Positions 1-6,969 of a DNA stretch of 11,909 nt are shown here, piece by piece. How positions within the stretch are numbered: position 1 is the stretch's first letter; each line of letters begins with the position of its first letter. Under the pieces are notes generated by a model that was given only the letters and a program-made list of their open reading frames with translations, was not told the DNA's origin and did not search any database. This DNA comes from Fusobacterium sp. GTDB taxonomy: Bacteria; Fusobacteriota; Fusobacteriia; Fusobacteriales; Fusobacteriaceae. The position numbers were made by a program, and so were the translations under genes. The stretch lies in contig JAHHTB010000050.1 in assembly GCA_020024855.1 (NCBI GenBank), positions 1-11,909 on the forward strand. The letters are read 5' to 3'.

Positions 1-795
1 TTGTCTTCTCATTGCTTCATCAAAATCAACAAGATGACCATTAAATTCAGGACCATCAACACAGGCAAATTTTATTTTATCTCCAATTGTAACTCTACAA
101 GCACCACACATACCTGTTCCATCAACCATAAGAGGATTTAAACTTACAGTAGTAGGAATATTATATTCCTTTGTTTTTAAGCAGACAAACTTCATCATTA
201 TCATAGGACCAATAGCAACAACATGATCATATTTTTTATTTTGATTTTTTATCAAATCATCTATAAGATCAGTAACTAATCCATGAAATCCATATGAACC
301 ATCATCAGTTGCTATGTATAAATTTCCAGCTTCTTTTTTCACTTCTTCTTCAAGAATTATAAGCTCTTTTGTTTTAGCTCCGATTATGACATCTGTTTTA
401 ATTTTATGTTTATTAAACCATTTTACTTGAGGATAAACAGGAGCTATTCCCACTCCCCCTGCAACAAAAAGAATTTTTTTATTTTTAAGAGAGTTAATAT
501 CTTCATGTAAAAATTCACTTTCTTGTCCAAGAGGACCAACAACATCTTGAAAAAAATCTCCTTCTTTAAGTTTAGATATGTCTTTAGTGCTTTTTCCAGC
601 AATAAAAAATATGATTGTAACAGTTTCATTTTTTTCATCATAGTCACATATAGTAAGAGGTATTCTTTCTCCATATTCATCAATTTTAACAATTAAAAAT
701 TGTCCTGGTTTTGCAGATTTAGAAAGAGCATTAGCCTCTATTTCCATTAAACATATTTTTTTATTTAACCATTTCTTCTTCACTATTCTAAACAT
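1..795 (-). CDS. Sulfide/dihydroorotate dehydrogenase-like FAD/NAD-binding protein (NfnA/SudB type), 3' end cut by window
   Basis: My reading of the minus strand gives 265 codons from ATG at 795 to the window edge with no stop, so the C-terminus is missing (the family is usually about 275-285 aa, so perhaps 10-20 residues). Visible motifs are a flavin-binding segment with RIPLTI (residues 44-49), the NAD(P)-binding loop VAGGVGIAP (111-119), and a C-terminal cysteine cluster, MCGACRVT (229-236) plus FAC (243-245), ending in VDGPEFNGH. That cluster is the [2Fe-2S] site of the small subunit of NADH-dependent ferredoxin:NADP+ oxidoreductase (NfnA) and of sulfide dehydrogenase SudB. These proteins pair with a GltD-like NfnB/SudA subunit, normally encoded just downstream, which would be beyond base 1. 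AAGGAG lies 6 nt before the start. It follows the MBL gene by 24 nt and is probably co-transcribed. The family is secure. Whether it is a bifurcating transhydrogenase or a sulfide dehydrogenase cannot be told here. Confidence 0.9.
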   Translation of the reverse strand, partial: MFRIVKKKWLNKKICLMEIEANALSKSAKPGQFLIVKIDEYGERIPLTICDYDEKNETVTIIFFIAGKSTKDISKLKEGDFFQDVVGPLGQESEFLHEDINSLKNKKILFVAGGVGIAPVYPQVKWFNKHKIKTDVIIGAKTKELIILEEEVKKEAGNLYIATDDGSYGFHGLVTDLIDDLIKNQNKKYDHVVAIGPMIMMKFVCLKTKEYNIPTTVSLNPLMVDGTGMCGACRVTIGDKIKFACVDGPEFNGHLVDFDEAMRRQ

Positions 796-819
796 AAAAC
801 TTATCTCCTTAAAAATTAT

Positions 820-1650
820 TTAGTCGATTATAATTTTATCTCCTGTTGCATTGTAAACAAAATCATCTGTTATACTTTTTAACATTTTAATAAAGTTTTC
901 TCCAGTACAGTGTGAAACTCTGAAAAATTTAATATTATTTTCAGAAAAATAATTAAGAACTTTTTTCATTCTTTCTTCATTAGCTTTTTTTAAATGAAGT
1001 CCTCCAATAATTCCATAAATATTTTTTCCAGTACGTCTTTTTATGTTTTCAGTTATATTTGCTATTCCAATATGTGAGCAACCACAAACTAAAATAATTC
1101 CTTTTTTAGTATCAATGGCAAGAGCAATTTCATCTTCCATATTATCTAAAATATAATTATCGTATATTTTTCTAAAGTAATTACGATTAGGTGTTTCAAA
1201 ATCATTTAGAGATTTAAAATTAGTAAAGAGAGTTATATTCTTAGAAATTTTATATTCATCTTTTTCAAGGAAATGTATTTTTACATTGTTTTTTGAAAGA
1301 TAATTTTCATCAAAATTATTTCCTAAAAATTCATGAATTAAATTTGTTATTCTATGTTTTTCATCAAAAAAAGTTTTATTAATATGAAGAGTGTAATGAG
1401 AATTACATTTTTCTGTAAAAGTTTTTATACCACCAGTATGATCAAAGTGGCTATGACTTAAAACAATATCACTTATATTTTTTAAATCTATATTCATTTT
1501 TATAGCATTTTCAACAAATTCTCCAGTTTTTCCTGTATCAAAAATAAAACTTTTATCTTCATCTTCAATTAATAGAGAAAGTCCAAACTCATTATTAAGA
1601 TTACAATCTCCTTTTTCATTTTCAATCAAAGTTGTAATTACTATACTCAT
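820..1650 (-). CDS. MBL-fold metal-dependent hydrolase (COG1237-like)
   Basis: A 276-aa soluble protein with the metallo-beta-lactamase metal motif HSHFDH at residues 66-71 (HxHxDH, followed by TGG). Further candidate metal-site histidines are His193 in CGCSHIGIANI and His219 in IGGLHL. The N-terminal IFDTG (36-40) is the usual beta-strand and loop ahead of the metal motif. The combination GCSHxGxxN plus GGLHL is typical of the COG1237 group, often labelled 7,8-dihydropterin-6-methyl-4-(beta-D-ribofuranosyl)-aminobenzene-5'-phosphate synthase-like. That name should not be taken as a demonstrated function. There is no signal peptide, so it is cytoplasmic. The start at 1650 has AAAGGAG eight bases upstream. 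It is the first gene of a two-gene minus-strand unit with the NfnA-like gene. Fold assignment is certain; the substrate is unknown. Confidence 0.9.
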   Translation of the reverse strand: MSIVITTLIENEKGDCNLNNEFGLSLLIEDEDKSFIFDTGKTGEFVENAIKMNIDLKNISDIVLSHSHFDHTGGIKTFTEKCNSHYTLHINKTFFDEKHRITNLIHEFLGNNFDENYLSKNNVKIHFLEKDEYKISKNITLFTNFKSLNDFETPNRNYFRKIYDNYILDNMEDEIALAIDTKKGIILVCGCSHIGIANITENIKRRTGKNIYGIIGGLHLKKANEERMKKVLNYFSENNIKFFRVSHCTGENFIKMLKSITDDFVYNATGDKIIID

Positions 1651-1677
1651 TATTATTCTCCTTTATTTTTTTCTTAT

Positions 1678-1692
1678 ATTATAAAAATTATA
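1678..1692 (-). promoter_or_regulatory. Candidate -10 region for the MBL/NfnA-like unit
   Basis: Read on the minus strand, a perfect TATAAT lies at 1692-1687, with a second TATAAT nine bases further on (1683-1678). They sit about 30-45 nt before the MBL start codon. No convincing TTGACA-like -35 lies 16-18 bp upstream, only pyrimidine-rich TTTCTT, so this is a moderate call made in an AT-rich gap. Confidence 0.4.
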
Positions 1693-1752
1693 GCTCATTT
1701 TAAAAGAGAAAGAAAGAAAAATAATTTTAAGAAAGCATAAGAAATATTTTTA

Positions 1753-1761
1753 TGTTAAAAT
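1753..1761 (+). promoter_or_regulatory. Candidate extended -10 for proC
   Basis: TGTTAAAAT (TG, one base, then TAAAAT) precedes proC by about 41 nt and could serve as an extended -10. No good -35 is visible. A promoter must lie between 1651 and 1802 because the genes on either side diverge, but the exact element is uncertain. Confidence 0.3.
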
Positions 1762-1802
1762 ATAAATAGTTGAATTATTTATAACTAAAAAGGAGTAATT
1801 TT

Positions 1803-2609
1803 ATGGAAAAAGTAATAGGATTTATAGGTGCTGGGAATATGGGACAAGCCATAGCAGGAGGAATTGTTTCTTCTGGGATGGTAGAATCAGAAAATATAAT
1901 TTTTTCAGATGTATCTGAAGATAATTTAAAAAAAGTTTATCAAAAATATGGAGTGAAAACATCAAATTCAAATGTACTTGTTGCATCAATGTCTAATTTT
2001 CTTATTCTTTCAGTGAAACCACAAATTTATGAAAAAGTGATAAAAGAAGTGAGAGAATATATAAAACCAGATACAGTTATAATAACAATAGCTGCAGGAA
2101 TAACTCTTGATAAATTAAAAAATATGTTTGAAAAACCAATGAAAATAGTGAGAACTATGCCTAATACACCAGCTATGGTAAAAGAAGGTATGACAGCTGT
2201 TATTCCTAATGAATTTGTAACACAAGATGAGTTAGAAAGTGTTATGAAAATATTAGAAAGTTTTGGAAAAGCAGAAGTTATTGATGAAAGTTTAATAGAT
2301 TCTGTAATTGCTGTAAGTGGATCATCACCAGCTTATATATATATGCTTATTGAAGCTATGGGAGATGCAGCAGTAGCAGGTGGAATGGCAAGAGAAAAAG
2401 CCTATAAATTTGCTGCTCAAGCAGTTTTAGGAAGTGCTAAGATGGTATTAGAAACAGGAATTCATCCAGGTGAACTAAAAGATATGGTTTGTTCTCCAGG
2501 TGGAACAACGATAGAGGCAGTAGCTTCTTTAGAGGAAAATGGTTTTAGGAATTCTATTATAAAAGCAATGAAAGTTTGTGAGAATAAATCAAAAGAGATG
2601 TCAAAATAA
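1803..2609 (+). CDS. proC: Pyrroline-5-carboxylate reductase
   Basis: A 268-aa protein of standard family length. It catalyses the last step of proline synthesis, the NAD(P)H reduction of 1-pyrroline-5-carboxylate to L-proline in the cytoplasm. The N-terminal Rossmann fingerprint FIGAGNMG (residues 7-14) binds the dinucleotide. VRTMPNTPA (116-124) and VSGSSPAYIY (171-180) are conserved core segments. The C-terminal signature ELKDMVCSPGGTTIEAVASLE (224-244) carries the GGTT substrate-binding turn. AAGGAG ends six bases before the ATG. It stands alone, divergent from the MBL unit and closed by a terminator at 2621-2645, so it is probably monocistronic. proB and proA are not in the window. Nothing is broken or unusual. 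Confidence 0.96.
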   Translation: MEKVIGFIGAGNMGQAIAGGIVSSGMVESENIIFSDVSEDNLKKVYQKYGVKTSNSNVLVASMSNFLILSVKPQIYEKVIKEVREYIKPDTVIITIAAGITLDKLKNMFEKPMKIVRTMPNTPAMVKEGMTAVIPNEFVTQDELESVMKILESFGKAEVIDESLIDSVIAVSGSSPAYIYMLIEAMGDAAVAGGMAREKAYKFAAQAVLGSAKMVLETGIHPGELKDMVCSPGGTTIEAVASLEENGFRNSIIKAMKVCENKSKEMSK

Positions 2610-2620
2610 TTATAAAAAAG

Positions 2621-2645
2621 AAAAGAGGGATTTTCCCCTCTTTTT
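2621..2645 (+). terminator. Rho-independent terminator of proC
   Basis: A 9-bp stem, AAAAGAGGG (2621-2629) with CCCTCTTTT (2636-2644), has a 6-base loop. The distal arm runs into TTTTT and AATTTT. It starts 11 nt after the proC stop codon. Confidence 0.85.
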
Positions 2646-2738
2646 AATTTTATTTAATGAACTTTTTTAATATTTATATTTTTGAAAAAGAACATAAAGT
2701 ATGAATAAAACATTTTAATAAAATTAAAAATAAAAAAA

Positions 2739-2768
2739 TTAGATACAAGTGATACATAAGCCTATAAA
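2739..2768 (+). promoter_or_regulatory. Possible secondary promoter upstream of the palindrome
   Basis: TTAGAT (2739-2744), an 18-bp spacer and TATAAA (2763-2768) would start transcription near 2775, immediately before the palindrome at 2779-2795. A regulator bound there would then block this start. The -35 match is modest and the call is weak. Confidence 0.25.
2742..2750 (+). repeat. Upstream half-operator copy (9-bp direct repeat)
   Basis: GATACAAGT at 2742-2750 is repeated exactly at 2787-2795, where it forms the right half of a perfect palindrome. The two copies are 45 bp apart. The left arm is absent at the upstream copy, so this may be an auxiliary half-site for the same regulator. Confidence 0.45.
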
Positions 2769-2778
2769 ATAAGGGATT

Positions 2779-2795
2779 ACTTGTATGATACAAGT
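2779..2795 (+). promoter_or_regulatory. Perfect 17-bp palindrome, probable GntR operator
   Basis: ACTTGTAT-G-ATACAAGT is a perfect inverted repeat with 8-bp arms and one central base, the size and symmetry expected for a dimeric GntR/HutC regulator. It lies 22 bp upstream of the -35 box of the best promoter and about 100 bp before the first GntR gene, which is the natural candidate to bind it. The palindrome is seen directly; the bound protein is inferred. Confidence 0.65.
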
Positions 2796-2817
2796 TTTAA
2801 ACTAGTAAAAATGGTGG

Positions 2818-2846
2818 TTGACAAGGGAAAGGTTACATATTATACT
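2818..2846 (+). promoter_or_regulatory. Strong sigma-70-type promoter of the regulator-symporter-sulfatase operon
   Basis: Consensus -35 TTGACA (2818-2823), an exact 17-bp spacer, and -10 TATACT (2841-2846). The predicted start is near 2853, giving a leader of about 40 nt before the first GntR gene. A 10-bp palindrome, AATGATCATT (2860-2869), lies in this leader and could be a second control site. Confidence 0.75.
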
Positions 2847-2893
2847 TATCATAATTAAGAATGATCATTTTTTAAAACCATGGGAGAAAAGAA

Positions 2894-3634
2894 ATGTATG
2901 AGATTAATAAAAAAAGTGATATACCTTTATATCAGCAACTTATACATGAAATAAAGAAACGTGTAGATACGAAAGTTTTAAAAGAGAATGATAAGTTGCC
3001 TTCTGAAAGTGAAATATGTAGAACTTATAATCTAAGTAGGACAATCGTAAGAATGGCAATGAACATTTTAGAGCAAGAGGGATATATTTATAAATTAAGA
3101 GGGAAAGGAAGCTATGTATCATCACCCAAAATTTATCAAGTTCGGTCAGAATTTAGTAAATTTTATGATGATATGACAACCATTGGAAAAGTACCTGTTT
3201 CAAAAATATTATACATAAAAGTAAAAGAGCCTAATGAACTTATAAGAACAAAGATGAATCTTTTCGAAGGTGATTTGGTTTTTAAACTTATATGGATAAG
3301 ATATGGAAGTCAAGAACCTCTAATTTATGAAACTATATATTTCAATTATTCAATGGTGCAGGGTATAGAAAACATGGATATTACAACAAAAAAACTTTAT
3401 GATATTCTTGCAGATGAGTTTGGAATAAAGGTAGTTCAAGGTAAAGAAATGTTTTATCCGTGTAAAATAACAGGATCTGAAGCAAAATATCTCATGCTTG
3501 ATGAGGGAGAGTTGGGGATGAAAGTAGAAAGAACTGTTTCTTATGGTAGCAAAATATTAGAATATACACAATCTACAGTTAGAGGAGATAGATTTGTTTA
3601 TATGACAAATTTTACTGGTTCTCTAAAAAAATAA
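2894..3634 (+). CDS. GntR-family transcriptional regulator (HutC subfamily, UTRA domain), paralogue 1
   Basis: A 246-aa DNA-binding regulator. The N-terminal winged helix-turn-helix spans about residues 9-77, with PLYQQL, then LPSESEICRTYNLSR and the recognition helix TIVRMAMNILEQEGYIYK, and the wing RGKGSYVSS. The C-terminal UTRA ligand-binding domain runs from about 95 to 238 and ends in the diagnostic EYTQSTVRGDRFVYM. UTRA regulators usually sense a sugar phosphate or similar pathway intermediate. The recognition helix has Ile-Val-Arg-Met where the second regulator in this window has the commoner Thr-Val-Arg-Gln, so the two probably differ in DNA specificity. GGGAGA lies seven bases before the ATG. 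The gene opens an operon with the symporter 14 nt downstream. It probably controls the promoter at 2818-2846 through the palindrome at 2779-2795. The effector is unknown; an amino-sugar phosphate is plausible from context. Confidence 0.92.
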   Translation: MYEINKKSDIPLYQQLIHEIKKRVDTKVLKENDKLPSESEICRTYNLSRTIVRMAMNILEQEGYIYKLRGKGSYVSSPKIYQVRSEFSKFYDDMTTIGKVPVSKILYIKVKEPNELIRTKMNLFEGDLVFKLIWIRYGSQEPLIYETIYFNYSMVQGIENMDITTKKLYDILADEFGIKVVQGKEMFYPCKITGSEAKYLMLDEGELGMKVERTVSYGSKILEYTQSTVRGDRFVYMTNFTGSLKK

Positions 3635-3648
3635 GGTGGGAGGAAAAA

Positions 3649-5319
3649 ATGACATTTATTACATTTGTATTAATAACAGCTTTAATAGCATTTGTTTCAT
3701 GGCTTAAAACAAAAGGTGAAGATAGCAGTGCAAAAGGATATTTCCTTGCAGGAAGAGGGCTTAGTGCAACAGTAATAGGATTTTCTATGGTTCTTACAAG
3801 TCTTTCAACAGAACAACTTGTAGGAGTAAATGCTTCTTCATATGCAAGTAACTTTTCAATAATAGCTTGGACAGTTCAATCAGTTATACCTTTATGTGTC
3901 TTAGCACTATTTTTACTTCCAAGATATTTAAAAGGTGGATTTACAACAATACCAGAATTCTTTGAAGAAAGATATGATAGACAAACAAGACAAATTATGT
4001 CACTTCTTTTCTTAATAGCATATACATTTGTAATGATCCCAGGAGCATTATATTCAGGAGCTATTGCATTTACTCAAATATTTGATGTTGAAGGAATGTT
4101 TGGAATAAGCTTTAATACTGCTTTATGGGGAGTTGTTTGGTTAATAGGTATTATAGGTGGAATATATGCAATTTTTGGTGGATTAAAAGCAGTTGCTGTA
4201 TCTGACACATTAAATGGTTTTGCTCTTATAATAGGTGGGGCTATGATACCATTCTTTGCTCTTAAATATTTAGGAGAAGGAAGTATGGCAAAAGGTGTTG
4301 AGATTGTAACAACAACTCATATAGATAAATTGACAGCATGGGGAGCAGCAGCAGACCCAGTGCCTTGGACAACAATATTTACAGGAATATTAATAGTTAA
4401 CTTTTTCTACTGGACAACAAACCAAGCAATTATTCAAAGATCTCTTGCAGCAAAGAGCTTAGCTGAAGGACAAAAAGGAATTTTATATGCAGGTGTATTC
4501 TTATTATTCCTTCCAATAATGCTTAATGTACCAGGATTAATATCTTTCCATATATTTGGAGATGGGTTAAAAAATATTGACCTTGCATATCCAACACTTG
4601 TTTCAAAAGTATTACCTAAACCATTATTAGGATTCTTTACAGCATGTTTATTTGGAGCAATCTTAAGTACATTTAACTCATTTATAAATAGTGCTGCAAC
4701 TTTATTTTGTTATGACATATATAGACCTATATTTAAAAAAGATATATCAGATGAAGATTTAATCAAAGTTGCTAAAATTGCAGGAACAATAATTGCTATT
4801 GTATCAATGATAATAGCTCCATTATTACAGTATGGAACAGGTGGATTATTCCTTCTTCTTAAGAGATTTGCAGGATTCTTTAATATTCCAATAGTTGCTC
4901 TAGTGGCTGTAGGTTTCTTAAATAAAACAGTATCAGGAAAAGCTGCAAGAATAACAGTTCTTCTTCATATAATCTTATATTATTCTTTAGTATGGATTTT
5001 CAAAGTAAAAATAAACTTTGTACATGTAATGGGAAGTTTATTTGTGTTTGACGTAGTTGTAATGTTTATTTTAGGAACTATATTTAAAAGAGAACATGAA
5101 TATGTTGGGTCTACTAGAAATAAATCAGATGTTGATTTAACAGATTGGAAATATGTAAGAGAATTTTCAGCATTGCTTGTAATGGGTCTATTCTACTTAT
5201 ATGCAGTACTTTCACCAATTGGGCTTGCAGGTGGAAATAGTTTAGGAAAAATTTCATTGATATTTGCAGTAATCACAGCTATTGTGCTTGTTGTTCTAAA
5301 TATGACAAAGAAAAAATAG
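3649..5319 (+). CDS. Sodium:solute symporter, SSS/SGLT family, YidK-like
   Basis: A 556-aa polytopic inner-membrane protein with roughly 13-14 hydrophobic segments, beginning in the first membrane helix (residues 2-18). SSS hallmarks are YFLAGRGLSA (31-40), SLSTEQLVGVNASSYA (51-66), IPEFFEERYD (101-110), GGLKAVAVSDTLNG (177-190), QRSLAAKSLAEGQKG (263-277) and FGAILSTFNSFINSAATLF (335-353), the last in the region of the Na2 sodium site. From memory, length and these segments closely match E. coli YidK, an uncharacterised SGLT-type symporter encoded next to the sulfatase YidJ. The order here is symporter then sulfatase, suggesting that the sulfatase substrate is what is imported. GGGAGG lies five bases before the ATG. 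The regulator stop codon is 14 nt upstream. There is no PTS in the window, so the substrate would arrive unphosphorylated. Family certain; substrate inferred. Confidence 0.92.
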   Translation: MTFITFVLITALIAFVSWLKTKGEDSSAKGYFLAGRGLSATVIGFSMVLTSLSTEQLVGVNASSYASNFSIIAWTVQSVIPLCVLALFLLPRYLKGGFTTIPEFFEERYDRQTRQIMSLLFLIAYTFVMIPGALYSGAIAFTQIFDVEGMFGISFNTALWGVVWLIGIIGGIYAIFGGLKAVAVSDTLNGFALIIGGAMIPFFALKYLGEGSMAKGVEIVTTTHIDKLTAWGAAADPVPWTTIFTGILIVNFFYWTTNQAIIQRSLAAKSLAEGQKGILYAGVFLLFLPIMLNVPGLISFHIFGDGLKNIDLAYPTLVSKVLPKPLLGFFTACLFGAILSTFNSFINSAATLFCYDIYRPIFKKDISDEDLIKVAKIAGTIIAIVSMIIAPLLQYGTGGLFLLLKRFAGFFNIPIVALVAVGFLNKTVSGKAARITVLLHIILYYSLVWIFKVKINFVHVMGSLFVFDVVVMFILGTIFKREHEYVGSTRNKSDVDLTDWKYVREFSALLVMGLFYLYAVLSPIGLAGGNSLGKISLIFAVITAIVLVVLNMTKKK

Positions 5320-5374
5320 CAAAATAGTTAATTTAAGTAGTATACAATAAAATTAAAAGTATAGAAATTCATTT

Positions 5375-5414
5375 TGTTACTTTCTCTACTATGTAAAAAG
5401 TAGAGAAAGTAACA
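5375..5414 (+). promoter_or_regulatory. 16-bp perfect hairpin between symporter and sulfatase genes
   Basis: TGTTACTTTCTCTACT (5375-5390) pairs perfectly with 5399-5414 around an 8-base loop, ATGTAAAA. The distal arm is followed by ATTTGTATTT, a poor U-tract, and the sulfatase ribosome site begins 15 nt later. It could be a partial (attenuating) terminator, an RNase processing or mRNA-stabilising structure, or less likely a protein-binding inverted repeat. I see no convincing new promoter between it and the sulfatase. Confidence 0.75.
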
Positions 5415-5438
5415 TTTGTATTTAGTAAGGGAGGGAAA

Positions 5439-6899
5439 ATGAACAATAACAATAATATAGTTTATATATTATTAGATCAAGTAAGAGTTGATATGCTAGG
5501 AACTTATGGGCATAACATAGTAAAAACACCTAATATGGATGCTTTAGCAGCAGATGGAGTGAAATTTACAAATGCATTTACACCAGCTTCTGTTTGTGGA
5601 CCAGCTAGAACTTCTCTTTTCACAGGGCAAATGCCAAGTAATCATGAACTTATGAGAAATAGTGAAAAAGGTGGGGAAGGAGATCCTAAATTAGATAATC
5701 CAAATATTATTTCAGGAATGGATGATTATGCAAATTATCTTATAGGAAAATGGCATGTTGGAAAAACAGTTCTTCCAAGAGATTTTGGATTTAGAGGACA
5801 TAACTTTGATGGATATGGATACCCAGGAAGTAGAGTATATAAAAACCTTGTATTTGATCAAGGACCTAAACAAGAACCAAGATATGCTGACTGGTTAAAA
5901 GAAAATGGATTTGAAGTTCCTGAAGTAACTAATAGTTATTTTGGAGAAAATCCTCATTTAAGAGTACAAGAGCTTTGTGGATTACTTAGTGGAACAAAAG
6001 AATCTACACTTCCATTCTTTGTAGTTTCAGAAGCTAAAAAAGCAGTTCTTGAAGCAAGAAAAGAAAATAAACCATTCTTTATATGGATGAACTTCTGGGG
6101 ACCTCATACACCATGTGTAATTCCAGAGCCATATTATTCAATGTATAAACCAGAAGATGTAAACTTAGATGAAAGTTTCTACAATCCAATGAATGGAAAA
6201 CCACTTCACTATAAAGATATAGCTAAAATGTGGGGAGTTTGGGAAGCACCAGAAGAAAGATGGAAAGAGATTATTTGTAAATTCTGGGGATATATCACAC
6301 TTATAGATGATGCAATAGGAGAATTTGTAAAATTCTTAAAAGAAGAGGGGTTATATGAAAGCATGTTTATGGCAGTTACTGCTGATCATGGAGATGCAAT
6401 GGGGGCACATAGATTAATAGAAAAAGGTGAATTTATGTTTGATACAACATATAGAATCCCGATGATAGTAAAAGATCCTAAGTCATCAAGAAAAGGTGAA
6501 GAGGATGACAGTTTTGTATATCTTCATGATTTAACATCTACATGTTATGATGTAGCAGGAAAAGAAATATCTGATTTTTTTGATGGAGAATCAATGCTTC
6601 CAATTTTAAGAGAAAATAAAAGAAATGATAGAAAAGGAATCTTAGGGCAACTTGCAGGACACTTTGTTGCTTTTGAACAAAGAATGTGGAGAAGAAATGA
6701 TTATAAAATAATTTTTAATGCAACAGATGTTGGAGAACTTTATGATGTTAAAAATGATAAAGGTGAAATGAATAACTTATTCTATGATCCAAAATATGTT
6801 GATATCAAAAAAGAAATGTTAGAAGAACTTTATAGCGAAATGGTAAAAATAAAAGATCCATTGGCTAACTGGTTATACAGAATAATAAATGAAATATAA
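5439..6899 (+). CDS. Cytoplasmic type I (formylglycine) sulfatase, YidJ-like
   Basis: A 486-aa alkaline-phosphatase-superfamily sulfatase. The catalytic signature CGPARTSLFTG starts at Cys53 (CxPxRxxxxTG), the cysteine converted to formylglycine by a maturase not present here. Metal and sulfate-site motifs are LLDQVRVD (11-18, Asp-Gln rather than Asp-Asp, as in choline sulfatases and phosphonate monoester hydrolases), GKWHVG (103-108), GPHTP (221-225) and TADHGDAMGAHRLIEKG (314-330). The N-terminus MNNNNN runs straight into the first catalytic strand. There is no signal peptide, and an in-frame TAA at 5394-5396 with no start between excludes a longer protein. From memory, the KG...RIP stretch and the C-terminal ELYDVKNDKGEMNNL...KIKDP strongly resemble E. 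coli YidJ. It follows the YidK-like symporter, so it probably desulfates the imported solute in the cytoplasm. GGGAGGG lies three bases before the ATG. A phosphonate or phosphate ester substrate is the main alternative. Confidence 0.9.
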   Translation: MNNNNNIVYILLDQVRVDMLGTYGHNIVKTPNMDALAADGVKFTNAFTPASVCGPARTSLFTGQMPSNHELMRNSEKGGEGDPKLDNPNIISGMDDYANYLIGKWHVGKTVLPRDFGFRGHNFDGYGYPGSRVYKNLVFDQGPKQEPRYADWLKENGFEVPEVTNSYFGENPHLRVQELCGLLSGTKESTLPFFVVSEAKKAVLEARKENKPFFIWMNFWGPHTPCVIPEPYYSMYKPEDVNLDESFYNPMNGKPLHYKDIAKMWGVWEAPEERWKEIICKFWGYITLIDDAIGEFVKFLKEEGLYESMFMAVTADHGDAMGAHRLIEKGEFMFDTTYRIPMIVKDPKSSRKGEEDDSFVYLHDLTSTCYDVAGKEISDFFDGESMLPILRENKRNDRKGILGQLAGHFVAFEQRMWRRNDYKIIFNATDVGELYDVKNDKGEMNNLFYDPKYVDIKKEMLEELYSEMVKIKDPLANWLYRIINEI

Positions 6900-6904
6900 A
6901 AAAC

Positions 6905-6933
6905 TTGATAAAATTGAACAGTAATGGTATATT
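6905..6933 (+). promoter_or_regulatory. Promoter of the second GntR gene
   Basis: TTGATA (6905-6910), a 17-bp spacer and TATATT (6928-6933). An overlapping alternative is TTGAAC (6914-6919) with TATAAT (6935-6940), but its spacer is only 15 bp. Either would give the second regulator its own transcript start, separate from read-through out of the sulfatase gene, which ends 6 nt before the -35. Confidence 0.6.
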
Positions 6934-6944
6934 CTATAATAGAA
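6932..6944 (+). promoter_or_regulatory. Perfect 13-bp palindrome over the second GntR promoter, probable autoregulatory operator
   Basis: TTCTAT-A-ATAGAA is a perfect inverted repeat with 6-bp arms overlapping the -10 region, so a bound dimer would block initiation. It matches the core of the palindrome at 2781-2793 (TTGTAT-G-ATACAA) at every arm position except one symmetric G/C swap. The arms are AT-rich, so chance is possible. Confidence 0.5.
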
Positions 6945-6969
6945 ATTAGGATTATTATGGGAGGACAAA

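Noticed and set aside
444..692. 82-codon minus-strand ORF
   Set aside because: It overlaps the NfnA/SudB-like gene in another frame. The in-frame reading has full family motifs, while this one is a low-complexity Leu/Lys string with no ribosome site.
2646..2893. Riboswitch or small RNA in the gap after proC
   Set aside because: I could see no conserved riboswitch core. The gap is accounted for by AT-rich spacer, the palindrome, the half-site and the promoter.
2940..3125. 61-codon minus-strand ORF inside the first GntR gene
   Set aside because: It is antisense to the helix-turn-helix coding region, has no recognisable motif or ribosome site, and its composition is explained by the opposite strand.
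5343..5348. TACAAT as a -10 for a separate sulfatase promoter
   Set aside because: There is no -35 element 16-18 bp upstream, and the short gap fits an operon with the symporter better.
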